Source: Hysterangium stoloniferum
Taxonomy: Eukaryota; Basidiomycota; Agaricomycetes; Hysterangiales; Hysterangiaceae
Length of the DNA: 64,000 nt
Reading direction: 5' to 3'
Assembly: GCA_015178975.1 (NCBI GenBank)
Contig: WHVD01000006.1
Span: 1,364,001 to 1,428,000, forward strand
Positions 1-10,251 of this stretch are shown one piece after another (within the stretch, counting starts at the first letter, position 1; each line of letters begins with the position of its first letter). Made by a program: the position numbers and the translations under genes. The notes under the pieces are model-generated. The model was not told the origin of the DNA. It saw only the letters and a list, made by a program, of their open reading frames with translations, and did no database searches.

Positions 1-3000
1 GTTCTCTCTATCCTCTAGGCTTACTGATATTATCTTATCAGATATTGGGCTATCTTCTCTGGGCAAGCGCCGTCTCAATCTCGAAATCGGGTCAACATTC
101 GAGTGCACTCTACCGGCTCTGTGCACAACCTTGAGGTCGGTATATGCTGCAAAGATGGTTCCCCAGGTGAGCAGTCTTCTATTAATATTTTGAAAGGTTC
201 TGCTCCATGTTAAAGCGGCATGATCTGTTATAGCCCAGATCTTCTCTCCTTCAAGATAGGATTGGAACTTCACTAGCCCTTCCTTCAAGGCTAAGGCTTC
301 TCTTTCCATTGGTGAGTAATTCCTTTCTGCAGATTTTAATGTTCTTGACCAATAGGCAATTACTCTCTCAACATGAACAATAGTCTCTTCAAAATTCTCG
401 GCCCAAGAGCCATTTTCCGGTAAATGCTCTTCTTCTTTTGATATAGCAATCAATAACTGTGGGATTGGTTCACTATTATCATAGGCCTTCTTTAGCTTGT
501 CATATGTCTTGGTTCCTTGTAAGTCCCTGATTTTGATTGGCTGGACTTGTTGCAGAATTGCTGCAATGCCAATATCACAAGCATCAGAATATAACCTATA
601 TCCTAAACCTCTGATAGCATATGCTCTGACTGGAGCATTAGTTAGAGCCTTTTTAGCTAATTCAAAGGCATTTTGCTGAGCATTTCCCCATGTCCATAGT
701 ACATCCTTCTTGAGTAATGAGAATAATGGGTTAACAATCCAAGCATAAAATGGAATATATGCTGAGAAATAGACCATCATTCCCAAGAATGTTTGAAGCT
801 CATGAACATTTCTGGGTTCTTCTAATTGTAGAATAGCATCTATCTTCTCCTTATTAGTAGACAATCCAAGTCTAGAGACTTTCTGTCCTAATAACTGAAG
901 TGATTGGTAGGCAAAATGGCATTTTGAGGGAGATAAGGTCATTTTTGAAGCAATGATTGCTTTGAGGACTGATTCTGTATGCATTAAATGATCTTCAAAG
1001 GTTTTAGAGAAGATGACTATATCATCAATGTAGACCAAAGCAAATATCCAGAGGAATGGGGCTAGGATATTCTGCATCACTCTCTGAAAGACTGCTGGGC
1101 CATTTCTGAATCCAAAGGGCATTCTCAAGAATTGATAAAGCCCTCTGTGTGTTCTGAAAGCTGTCTTCTCTTTATCTTTTGATGCCATTTCCAATTGAGT
1201 AAAACCGGCTAATGCATCTAGTGTAGATAACCACTGAGATCCAGTTAATGCTTGTAATATATCATCTTGCCGAGGCAGTGGAAATTCATCTGGAATTACT
1301 TGAGCATTAAGTTGCCTGAAGTCAATTACCATCCTGGGCTTTCCTTGCCGATAAATAATAAATGCAGGAGCACCCCAAGGGCTTTTGGAAGGCTCAATAA
1401 CTTGTAATTTGACCCATTTATCCATCTGCTCATCAATAATCTCTCTATTCTTAGGTGAGGCAAAGAATGGAGGTCGGGAAATTTCTCTTGTTCCTTCTCT
1501 AAGATTTATCTCCACCTTGGCAGGATAGTGGCCTAATCTTCCATCTAATCCAAAGGCTAATCGATTCTTCCATAAGATAGCCTTTAGTTGATTCTTCTGC
1601 TCCAATGATAAATCCTTATTGATATCAATCTCTTCAAAGAATTTATCAGAGCTAATATCATCAGGAGGAGTTTCTGCTGTCTTTGGGCCACCTTCTGATT
1701 CTCCTTGAGTATTAGGCTGATCAATAGAATTGTATTTCGGATTGAGAAGTTGGCTAGCAATGCTCTTGATCAAATAGGAATGAGCACTTAGATGGGATAG
1801 TTGCTCATTGTCTAAATGTTCCAAGCTATCTAACCATGTTTCCGGATTATGGGAGTAGCCTAGTATTTGACCTTCATGTATATGCACTGGGAAACTTGAG
1901 AAATTGGAGATATATAACCGAGGATTTTTCCGAGTAATGATAGAATCAGGTGTTGCATAGAAATCTTGGTCTCCTCGGTTAGATAAGAATATCTTCTCTA
2001 TATATGCTATATCAGATCCCTTTGGGAAGGACAGGGTCACTGGTATAGCACTTATAGACTCTGGAGAAATGGTTATATCAATGCTAGACCTAACTGAATT
2101 CTCAGTTTCCTTAGATTGAATTGATTTCTTTATTTTTTTGTTCTTCCTATGAGCCTTAATTTTTCCGGCAAGATCCGAGAGCTTTGGAGTGACATTAACT
2201 TGGAAAGCTTCACCCCTTTCATCCTTTAATAAAGGTCCAATAGAATTTTGAACTTTGATAGACCTTCCACTAGAGCCAAAGCTCAAGATTGAACCTTCTT
2301 CTCCTCGGATCACTGAGATTGCATATTGGTCTGCAAAATCATTGCCAATAATGAATGGAGTAGTCATTCCTTTGACTACATAAGCTTCAATGATTAATTC
2401 GACTGGCCCTTCACTAGTATCAAAGTAAATAGGCAAGGAAATAAATCCGGATATTGTAGAGGCTCCAGTTACTTGAATTAAATTGATTCTCTGTCCATTT
2501 TTAATCTTTGGAGGATTTTCGAGTTGAGATAAAGTAGAGTGAGATATCAATGAAATGTCTGCTCCAGAATCCACTATAATATTTGTAGGATTTTTGCCAT
2601 AACTTCCAAGCCATCCTTGAGTGGAAGTGGCTTGTGCTCCAAGGAAAGCACAACCGGGAGGCCTGGCCATCAGTCTTGGCAAAGAAAATATTTCCCTCTT
2701 GGTGGAATTAGCTAGTTTGATAATATAGTTCTTGACATTGAAGATTCCATTCAACATTTTCCGCTGTAATTTCTGCTCAGAGGCCCTTTTCTGCACAGTA
2801 GTTCCCATGTTATCTGAATATATGCTGGTTTTCCTTTCAGATTCAATCTCTGATCCCCTCTGACTCGACTCAGGGTCTGAAGACTGGTTATTGGAAGTGG
2901 AAACCATGTTAACTGATGTGCATATATTCAGTGCTTGAGATGATTCTGTGTTGGAATGCTCTTCTGAATTCAATTCAATCAAATCAGTTGATTCCTCTAT

Positions 3001-5298
3001 AGTTTCTTGAGAGCTCTCTTCTTCTGAGCTACAATTGTAATAGAGGTCATCATATTCTGTTTGAGCTTGAATATCTTCTTCAGTTTGACTAATAAAATTT
3101 GTCCGAGCATTTCTTATTCCTTTCTTGGAGTACTTGCAGTCATAGTCCCAATGCTTTGGGCTGCCACAATGCCTACAAGGCCTAGCCTTCTTGGATTCCG
3201 GAGTATTCCCTTTAGAGACAATTGAGTCATCTCTTGGGAACTGAGGTTTCCCAATATTAGGACTCCAACCAATTAAAGTGGATCTTGCAAACTTGAAACG
3301 GTTAGGTCTTGAGGCAAAGCCTTTAGGCTCTCTAAGTGACTGCTCCAGTTGCTTCAATCTTCTGTCTATGGAAGAAGTAGATGAAGTGAAAAAGGATGTT
3401 TGAAGAGCTTCCTCATGATGCTTAATGGCAGTTGCAAATTCTCTCAAACTCCTATACCGGTGAGTGTCTAGAATGGCTGCCCAGAACTCAGGAGCTCCAT
3501 TCATCACTTCCATGATTGTTTCAGAGTCTGAAAGCCTGTATACCATGCTGAGAAGCTCTGTTTTCCGAATGAAATAGCTTGTAGGAGATTCAGTGGAGTG
3601 ACCTGCTTCCCGGTAGTTTGCTTTATTAGCTCTACTTTTCTGCCGGTCAAGCCAAGACCTATTCATGTAATAAACACAAATAGCCCTTCTCAAGGTACTC
3701 CAAGAGACTGTAATCTCACGGCGGTAATCTGTTGGTAATGACCAAAACCATAAGTCGGCTTCCTTCTCAAGCCTGAGAGGGATTAATTGTCCCAACTGTT
3801 GGAATATATAGTTGCTTCGTTCAGATAGATTATTGATCTTGAATATCCATTTGGACAAAGTGTCTGGATCACCATCCCACTTGGGAATAATTTCCGGCTT
3901 CAGTTTCAGATCAAAATGAGCTTCTTGTATGCTCTTAGCACTTGTAGTATCAGGTAGCTTGGGTGGCCCCTTCATAGAATTAAATCTTCTAGGGCCACTA
4001 GGACCATTATCTCCATCATCTCCATCACCAGGAGGACCTCCTCCTCCTTGAGAGATGTTTGATTCTCCAAATAAACCTGACCTATGAGGTCTTCTATATG
4101 ATGTTCTCCTATCCCTCTCAGGATCATAAGGTATATGCAACCCAAGAGGTTCTCTGACAGGCTCTTTCCGAGGAATTGTAGTTCCTAAACCTGTAGTAGT
4201 ATAAGGCAATGAAGTCTGCCTTTCAGGAGGTCTTCTAGTTTGAGGCTCTTGTAATAACTCTGACAATCTTCGAGATTCTGACATATATGCAGGCAGATTA
4301 TCATAAGGGGAGTGATCACTTGAATGAGGACTGATTGTATCTTCAGAAATATGCTTCCTAGCCTCTTGGAAGCCTCGTTCTTCATGTAGAGGCACTCCCT
4401 TTTTAGTTTCATGCTTCAAAATGCTATAATCGATTTCTTCTCCTTCAGAAGGTAATTCAAATTTTACTTCACTTGTCATTTCTTTAGGAGTTGAATGGAT
4501 TATGCCTATAGGTTCATGACTAGGTGGTTTGGAAGGTGATTCTATTTCTGGAGGAAGCTGAATCTGGCTGATCCCCTCAGACTCGACCTGGGCTGGGGAA
4601 GCCTCTTGCTCAGGTACTTCAGTTTCACCCATTGGAATTAGAGCCTTGTGGAAATATAAATATGCCAGAGTATTCTCAATCTCTTCACGATAGAGGACTG
4701 AGATCACTTCAAAGTCTTCTTGATTCCATGCTTCTCTAGGATTATCATTTGGTCCCCATTTGGGTAGTTTAGGTACTTGTATGCACCTTGAAGTGAGTAT
4801 AGGAGTTGCCTTATCAATATGCTCTTGAAGTATCTCCTGTAATAGTTCATAACATCCAGGATCTAAATGATAGCCAGCATCTTCTAATGGCAATTCTCTA
4901 TTTTCCTCACTAGGGATTCCTCCCAATAGGTCTTCTAACAAATAGAGAGCATGAGCCGCTACCTTTTCAGCCTGCTTGGGTAAAGGCATATAGGGTAGAC
5001 TCTCTGTGTTTGGAATATATCTCTTCCCAAGTTTCAAAATGAGTTCTCTCCTAGACTTGTGTGGAAAGGTTGTCTCATACAGTCTCCTCAATCTCACTGT
5101 ACTTGGATAGAGGTAAGTAAGATCTCCTGGTCTGGCTCTATCATTCCTTAATAGATGCTTTTGTGGAGTAGCAGAGAAACTGTGGACTGGAGTATTGGGA
5201 ATAGTAACATTAAGATGGCGGAAATGTTCAGGAGTTGTGGTGGGTGCTGGAGAGACTAATCTCTCTGGGTGTAGTTGTATGCTAGGTGTTTTGGACAT
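1..5298 (-). CDS. Ty3/gypsy Gag-Pol polyprotein, C-terminus cut by window edge
   Basis: A single frame runs from the first ATG after an in-frame TAA (near 5495) to base 1, at least 1766 codons. Domains in order: an N-terminal Gag region of about 700 residues containing a Gly/Asp-rich stretch (near 4010-4050); a CCHC zinc knuckle CRHCGSPKHWDYDC at about residue 708 (3177-3136); an aspartic protease with VDSGADISLIS at about residue 909; a reverse transcriptase with KSPWGAPAFI and the active-site YIDD at about residue 1423 (1032-1021); and an RNase H with YSDACD near residue 1570 and TDHAALTW near 1690. This order (PR-RT-RH before integrase) is the Ty3/gypsy order. Gag and Pol are fused in one frame with no frameshift or stop between them, as in some fungal gypsy elements. 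Integrase is not visible. Confidence 0.95.
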   Translation of the reverse strand, partial: MSKTPSIQLHPERLVSPAPTTTPEHFRHLNVTIPNTPVHSFSATPQKHLLRNDRARPGDLTYLYPSTVRLRRLYETTFPHKSRRELILKLGKRYIPNTESLPYMPLPKQAEKVAAHALYLLEDLLGGIPSEENRELPLEDAGYHLDPGCYELLQEILQEHIDKATPILTSRCIQVPKLPKWGPNDNPREAWNQEDFEVISVLYREEIENTLAYLYFHKALIPMGETEVPEQEASPAQVESEGISQIQLPPEIESPSKPPSHEPIGIIHSTPKEMTSEVKFELPSEGEEIDYSILKHETKKGVPLHEERGFQEARKHISEDTISPHSSDHSPYDNLPAYMSESRRLSELLQEPQTRRPPERQTSLPYTTTGLGTTIPRKEPVREPLGLHIPYDPERDRRTSYRRPHRSGLFGESNISQGGGGPPGDGDDGDNGPSGPRRFNSMKGPPKLPDTTSAKSIQEAHFDLKLKPEIIPKWDGDPDTLSKWIFKINNLSERSNYIFQQLGQLIPLRLEKEADLWFWSLPTDYRREITVSWSTLRRAICVYYMNRSWLDRQKSRANKANYREAGHSTESPTSYFIRKTELLSMVYRLSDSETIMEVMNGAPEFWAAILDTHRYRSLREFATAIKHHEEALQTSFFTSSTSSIDRRLKQLEQSLREPKGFASRPNRFKFARSTLIGWSPNIGKPQFPRDDSIVSKGNTPESKKARPCRHCGSPKHWDYDCKYSKKGIRNARTNFISQTEEDIQAQTEYDDLYYNCSSEEESSQETIEESTDLIELNSEEHSNTESSQALNICTSVNMVSTSNNQSSDPESSQRGSEIESERKTSIYSDNMGTTVQKRASEQKLQRKMLNGIFNVKNYIIKLANSTKREIFSLPRLMARPPGCAFLGAQATSTQGWLGSYGKNPTNIIVDSGADISLISHSTLSQLENPPKIKNGQRINLIQVTGASTISGFISLPIYFDTSEGPVELIIEAYVVKGMTTPFIIGNDFADQYAISVIRGEEGSILSFGSSGRSIKVQNSIGPLLKDERGEAFQVNVTPKLSDLAGKIKAHRKNKKIKKSIQSKETENSVRSSIDITISPESISAIPVTLSFPKGSDIAYIEKIFLSNRGDQDFYATPDSIITRKNPRLYISNFSSFPVHIHEGQILGYSHNPETWLDSLEHLDNEQLSHLSAHSYLIKSIASQLLNPKYNSIDQPNTQGESEGGPKTAETPPDDISSDKFFEEIDINKDLSLEQKNQLKAILWKNRLAFGLDGRLGHYPAKVEINLREGTREISRPPFFASPKNREIIDEQMDKWVKLQVIEPSKSPWGAPAFIIYRQGKPRMVIDFRQLNAQVIPDEFPLPRQDDILQALTGSQWLSTLDALAGFTQLEMASKDKEKTAFRTHRGLYQFLRMPFGFRNGPAVFQRVMQNILAPFLWIFALVYIDDIVIFSKTFEDHLMHTESVLKAIIASKMTLSPSKCHFAYQSLQLLGQKVSRLGLSTNKEKIDAILQLEEPRNVHELQTFLGMMVYFSAYIPFYAWIVNPLFSLLKKDVLWTWGNAQQNAFELAKKALTNAPVRAYAIRGLGYRLYSDACDIGIAAILQQVQPIKIRDLQGTKTYDKLKKAYDNSEPIPQLLIAISKEEEHLPENGSWAENFEETIVHVERVIAYWSRTLKSAERNYSPMEREALALKEGLVKFQSYLEGEKIWAITDHAALTWSRTFQNINRRLLTWGTIFAAYTDLKVVHRAGRVHSNVDPISRLRRRLPREDSPISDKIISVSLEDREN

Positions 5299-5556
5299 AG
5301 TAGAATTATTTCTAGTCCTACTAAGGGTAAATCGAATACTGTTAGGTGGTAAGAGAGTAGGAGTATTCGATGGAGGAATAGGTGTATTGATTTGATTCGA
5401 AGAAAGCTTTTGTAGCTTGAATGTAACTTGATTTAGTCTTGATTTGATTTCAAAATGTTCTGGATGAAAGCCTTGGTCCAGAATATATGTGGGTTACTGA
5501 AAGATTGCTGCAACAATATATTGAAACAAGATCTTCCCAGAGCGTCCACCAATTTT
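5299..5556 (-). other. Gypsy leader with putative primer binding site
   Basis: Between the LTR end and the Gag ATG. The segment next to the LTR reads TTGGTGGACGCTCTGGGAAG on the minus strand, beginning 4 nt after the LTR, where a tRNA primer site is expected. The matching tRNA was not identified. The frame is open upstream of the ATG back to a TAA near 5495 but has no earlier ATG, which supports the start at 5298. Confidence 0.55.
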
Positions 5557-6611
5557 TGTAATGTATTCAGGGGATTCTCTTAGATAGCTCAATATATGCT
5601 ATAGTGTCACAGAGCTTCAACAATAAAACAAGCAAAGGTCCAGTAATTTAAATACTGATAGATTAATGAGCTGCGCTATGAAGCTTAAACAACTCAAATC
5701 AATGCTTATTTTGATTATTGAAAGGTTCAATAGAACTGTGTATGACTCTTTTAGCAAATACAAGAACTATTCCTTGAGAATAGGGGCTGGAAGCTGAATA
5801 TATGCGCAGTAACTTGGCAGAGACTTGATATAAGAGCTTCGGATTCTTGTATGCTTATTTGTAACTATTAATAGTTATTTAACAAGGTGTTAAATAATTT
5901 ATTAATAGAGAAAATAAATTGTATTGGATTATCTGAGTGCTTGTACTTGATTAATTCAATAAACTTAGGGCTGGGCCTTGAGTAATCTAGTATTGGCAGG
6001 GATTTCAGTAAGGATACTTAGATACTTATTAGGTTTATTATCTAATTAATAAGCCTAAAGGGTAGCTGTGAGGCTGGGGAACTTAGATGATTAGCTAAGT
6101 CCAAGAGTTGCTGACAAAGATTCAAGATGCTGCAAGTGTAGGTGCTTGCAGTGAGTGTATCAGACTAAGGCTATTATTGTCCTTAGGATGATTAGATAAG
6201 CTGGTGCTGTGCTGCAAATATGTGTGTGATAAGATGATTTTATTGGAAACTTAGCCCTCCTTATATACATTTTGATAACTCAATGATTAGCTAACTATTT
6301 AGTTTATGAGGTCATTAGTGAGATCATAATGACCTCATATTCTACTCATTATTTACCCTTTGTTTAACATGTGATTCCCCTCTCTGAGACAAGGGTTCTA
6401 AGCTTTGGCTTGAACATGAAGGTTCAAGGCCGCGGTCCCGGGGACGGAAGCAAACGATGAGTCGGCGGAACCTAATAATGACTCGGGTAGTCACGTTCGT
6501 GACTTGCGTGACTCGGGTAGTCACATTCGTGACTTGTGTGACTCGGGTAGTCACATTCGTGACTTGTGTGACTCGGGTAGTCACACTCGTGACCTTTGTG
6601 ACATCCCAACA
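5557..6611 (-). repeat. 5' LTR of the gypsy element (1055 bp)
   Basis: On the minus strand it begins TGTTGGGATGTCAC and ends ...ATACATTACA, giving the TG...CA ends of an LTR, and it directly adjoins the putative primer site. A block of four tandem 30-bp units lies near its 5' end. The edges are inferred from the TG/CA ends and the leader, since the partner LTR is not in the window. Confidence 0.8.
6481..6600 (+). repeat. Four tandem 30-bp units inside the gypsy LTR
   Basis: Units at 6481-6510, 6511-6540, 6541-6570 and 6571-6600 differ by only a few bases. Each holds ACTCGGGTAGTCAC followed by TCGTGACTTG. GTAGTCAC/GTGAC half-sites make every unit partly palindromic. Position in the U3 end of the LTR suggests repeated enhancer or regulator sites. 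Small shadow ORFs here are repeat translations, not genes. Confidence 0.9.
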
Positions 6612-7150
6612 CCGGAGGCTTATCTAATAAGTCACATGACTTCAAAAATGCGCAAACTGAGCTGCAGCAAGTGCCGAAAGGTAATAACTAAGTAAATAAA
6701 ATATAAATAATTAGTTAAAAATTATAATAAATTAACTAAGATATAATAGCATAATATGAGTTCATATATGCTATTATTATGCGAAGTTAAAAGGAATAGA
6801 GCCTATATTTCACAATAAAAATATAATAAAAATACAATAAATTCGAGAAAATATTAATAAATTCAAAGAAAATTAAGAGAAAATTATGAGATAAAGCTGA
6901 TACCTCACAGAGTCTGGTGGGTATTCCAGTGACTGATACACGACATAACGAAGTCAAATGTGGACAAGTCTGATGTATGGAGTCTGGCAGGAATTCCAGT
7001 AAACTGACAATTGGTGCATATAAGTTAGTGCCTGGAGTCCAGTGGGAATTCCAGTTGTAACACACAGCCTATAAGCTGAAGCCAAGTCCTACTGGCTTTC
7101 CCACAGGTTTCTCTGGAAACCCTCTGATAAGTTCTGCACACTCCTTAACA
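6612..7150 (-). repeat. Degenerate LTR debris with the conserved CAGC..TAAGCTGAAGCC box
   Basis: AT-rich from 6690 to 6900. Then three loosely repeated segments near 6908, 6972 and 7028 share GAGTC(T/C)(G/A)G..GG(A/T)ATTCCAG. At 7063-7089 it carries the box found in the solo LTRs at 35,109 and 39,104. It ends near CCTTAACA at 7146, like those LTRs. The left edge is not clear. Confidence 0.5.
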
Positions 7151-7184
7151 ACTGTACAGTTACTTCTTCTGAAACAATTGCTTT

Positions 7185-7690
7185 TTTGAAACCATTACTC
7201 CTTTTAAAACCATTACTCCTTTTGAAACTATTGCTCCTTTTGAAACAGTTGCTCCTTTTGTATCCATTGTCCCTTTTGAAACCATTGTTCCATTTGTGAT
7301 ATGTATGTCTTTCTGTCTTTTGTAATGCCTTTTGTAATGGTTTCTGTTCTTTAACCAGTTTCCATTCTTACACTTTTGTAACCATTGTTCCTTTTGTAAC
7401 TGTTGTTCCTTTTGTAACTGTTGTTCCTTTTGTGACCTTTCTTTCTATTTGTGACCATTTTTTTCTTTTGCAACCATTGTCTTCTTCCTTTGTAACAGGC
7501 ATTTACTTTGTAACTGTTGTTTTCTTTTGTAACCTTTGTTTTCTTTTGTAATGGGGGTTTCTTTTGTAATGGGGGTTTCTTTTGTAATGGGGGTTTCTTT
7601 TGTAATGGGGGTTTCTTTTGTAACCATTGTTTTCTTTCTTTGTAATGGGTGTTTCCTTTGTAACTGTTGTTTTCTCTCTGAACAGTTTCC
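7185..7690 (+). repeat. Degenerate minisatellite of CTTTTGTAACCATTGTT-like units
   Basis: About 18-bp units with many variants repeat across roughly 500 bp. Between about 7550 and 7625 four near-identical copies of GGGTTTCTTTTGTAATGG stand in tandem. The strand asymmetry is strong (pyrimidine-rich on the plus strand). The minus-strand open frame here encodes only PITKET-like repeats and is treated as an artefact. Confidence 0.85.
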
Positions 7691-9032
7691 GTTCAAACAA
7701 TGAGTCTCAGAAATACTTAAAAGTTGTTGATGCAGGGGGGTTTGGGGGGTGAAGCCCTCCAACAAGCTGGAGCCCACAGTGAAGTTGTGGGGCCAGTCAT
7801 GAAGTGACCACCCCGCAGCATAGCAAGGGTTCCTAAGCTTGTTAACAGAATCTAAATAAAGATGCTTAGTCACAGAGTGAGTATGTAACCATACAATATG
7901 TACAACACAAAACTATACACTTTAGTTGTACAGAGTGCTATGACACAGAAAAAGAAAAGGCTCAACAAACAAACATATTGGTTGGTTCCAACTCCCTAGC
8001 TGACAATTGAAGCTGAACATATGTCTGGATATTCACATGTGGTGTATGGTAAGCCCAAACTTGTTTGTACTTGATTTCTGAACAGTTATCTGTATAAAAT
8101 GAGCACACATTCTTACAGGGTGGGATCAGGAATTTTCTTGGGATGGGCTATTTAGATAGGGAGGAGGATGCTATGGATTTCTCTGATTGGTTTCACATGG
8201 AGTGAGAGTGTCAGTGGACCTGTGGCCGATTAATTGAACATTTTTATACACAAAAGCCGGGGGCCAGGCCGGTGGTCAAGCCGGCCCGGAACAGTACTAT
8301 TTGGAACAGTAGAAGGGAGTCGGACAAGTATAGCGCGGGGTTCAATCTGTGAGAAGTAGTGTGCTAAATACTAGATAATAAGAATATATCTCAATATTTG
8401 CACGCGGTCGCGGTCGCGGTGCCGAATAGCTGAGGTGTAAACTAGCTAGCTAACTGTTTGAACTAGTCTACTTTGGCTTCAGGTGGAGGAACTGTATACC
8501 TATGTATTAGATGACTAATGGAAATTTCTGGAAAGTGTTTAGGAATTCAAATGTAAAAAGAATTATCACAGTTTCGGTTTAAATGACATGCGGGTAGGGC
8601 GGGCTGTTGAAAGAATTAATTGAAGATGATAATATGGTATGGAAAATGTCAGTAACCTGTAGTTTGAAAGGTAGAGTAGTTGTGTGAGAAAAATATGTAC
8701 CCTTATCTAGGATATAAGTTTGTAGTGTTAAACATCGCACCTCGCTCAACTATGTTGCAGTAAGGAGTCCACAACGTGGCAGCCGTACGTCCATCAATAC
8801 ACGCTCAGAAAAATGCGAACGAATTTGCTTTATCGACAGAGTGTACTACGTGTAAACCCTTGTTGAATTTTGTAACTTCAATGCCACTCCAAATGATTAG
8901 CTAGTTTGAAATCCATTACACTGGTAATCATGCGAGCAAGTGTTAGTATATAAATGAATTTAATTTATGTAAAGATGCGAAATGATTACTACACGAGCTT
9001 TAAAAACAAGAAGTATTTTGGCCATAGTTCAA
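7691..9032. other. Non-coding stretch, no gene seen
   Basis: 7,720-7,830 is G-rich (a run of GGGGGG-type tracts). 8,250-8,300 and 8,400-8,425 are GC-rich with short CGCGGT repeats. No conserved reading frame was recognised. It includes the 3' side of the ERG3 gene. Confidence 0.6.
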
Positions 9033-10251
9033 TCATTCGACCTTTCCTTTCCCAAGGATCTTTTTCTCCCAATCCTCTGCAATATCATCGCCTTGTCGTT
9101 CCTTCTCTTGCCGTTCCTTTTCTGTTTCCTCTGCAGACTTATTTTTGATATCAAGTAATGGGTCCAAGGTACTGTCCGGCTGGCGATATGATCCGCCTGC
9201 TCGGTCAGCAAAGGTAAAGTACTGTCCATAGTTACACACAAAATACAGATGATGCAGTGTGTGATGAGAAGGGCCATTTATAATCTTCTCAAGAGGATGT
9301 CCAGTTATCATATCAGAGTCGTGGATCTAAGACATGTAACGATTGGTTAGATAACGCATTGTTAGTGAATGCTAAGGATCCTTACAAAGATACTCCAGCA
9401 ATTCACAAAAACGAACAAGATGAGAAAAAGGTGATGTTGCATCGGGAATATAAATAAAAACGTGTGATATGGTAAAGATTGAGCAAAGCCATCCACGGGG
9501 TGAAAAGCATGTGATGCGAATGGGGTTGGAACTGTGGGTAGGGCTCAAAACCAATATGATGATATAGTAGGATACATACTGATCCATTTGTGGTGCGGTT
9601 TATGAATACGTTTGTATATTGCCGGGATATGGAGCCAGCGGTGTATCCAATACACACAGTAGTCTGTGAAGAGAAGGAACAGGGGTATGCTGAGAAAGAG
9701 GTATGCCCATCCATATTCGTCGACATTATCGTAAAGTTTTGTGTATCCCCGGACTTCGCTGAGAAAGAAGGGTAACATTAAAGCTAACATTCCAGGGAAT
9801 GACCAGAGCGAGGCTACGATCTCTTTCTTGACCTGAGGGGTATGGTGAGTGACTCCTTCCTACTCAAGCAGCGTAACCGTAATACCTGATTGGGCAAAAA
9901 TCGAGGATGACGCATCATCTCATGATTGAAAATAAATTTGTAACTCAAGCCTGCAACAAGGAAATAAAGCAAGTGAATCCCGATGGTAGTTACAACTATC
10001 AAGGACAGGATTTGGCGACCAATGTAATCGCGTGGCCATGCAGATGAGTCTGGGGGGACATGGAGGGTAGTATTTGCAAAAGAGGTGGTCGAATCGATCT
10101 GCGTAATAGACCTAGGAAGAGTTGATACGAGCGTCTGCCATGTAAGATTTATGATACTGGGTGTCGGGGAGCTAAGGTGAGATCGGGGAAATAGTTTGGC
10201 ATATACGTCGTCGAGGACATATTCGTCCAGCAAGTCCAAAACAACATCCAT
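9033..10251 (-). CDS. ERG3: Sterol C5(6)-desaturase
   Basis: Exons 10251-9886, 9832-9580, 9531-9386 and 9326-9033 join to 1059 nt (352 aa), the usual size for fungal Erg3. The introns are 53, 48 and 59 nt with GT...AG ends. The enzyme introduces the C5(6) double bond in ergosterol synthesis at the ER membrane. The three histidine boxes of the membrane-bound di-iron fatty acid hydroxylase family are present: HRWLH (186-190), HKPHH (199-203) and HTLHH (277-281). NQ|VKKEI and EVRGY..LYDNV match the family around the first splice. The chosen start gives [15 protein letters not shown]; an upstream in-frame ATG (10314) would add 21 residues and fits the family less well. The C-terminus is rich in Lys and Glu. 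Confidence 0.93.

Larger units (their letters stand above)
1..6611 (-). mobile_element. Ty3/gypsy LTR retrotransposon, 5' part (3' part outside window)
   Basis: The element reads right to left: LTR (6611-5557), a short untranslated leader, then one long Gag-Pol frame that is still open at base 1. Integrase and the second LTR must lie left of the window. The frame has no stop in 1766 codons, so this copy looks young and possibly active. Its target duplication cannot be checked because only one LTR is visible. Confidence 0.95.

Noticed and set aside
6481..6600. CRISPR-like regular repeats
   Set aside because: Head-to-tail 30-bp units without unique spacers, inside an LTR of a eukaryotic element.
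7445..7873. 142-codon minus-strand frame with PITKET repeats
   Set aside because: It is the translation of the minisatellite; repeat units drive the frame and no start context or partner domain supports a gene.
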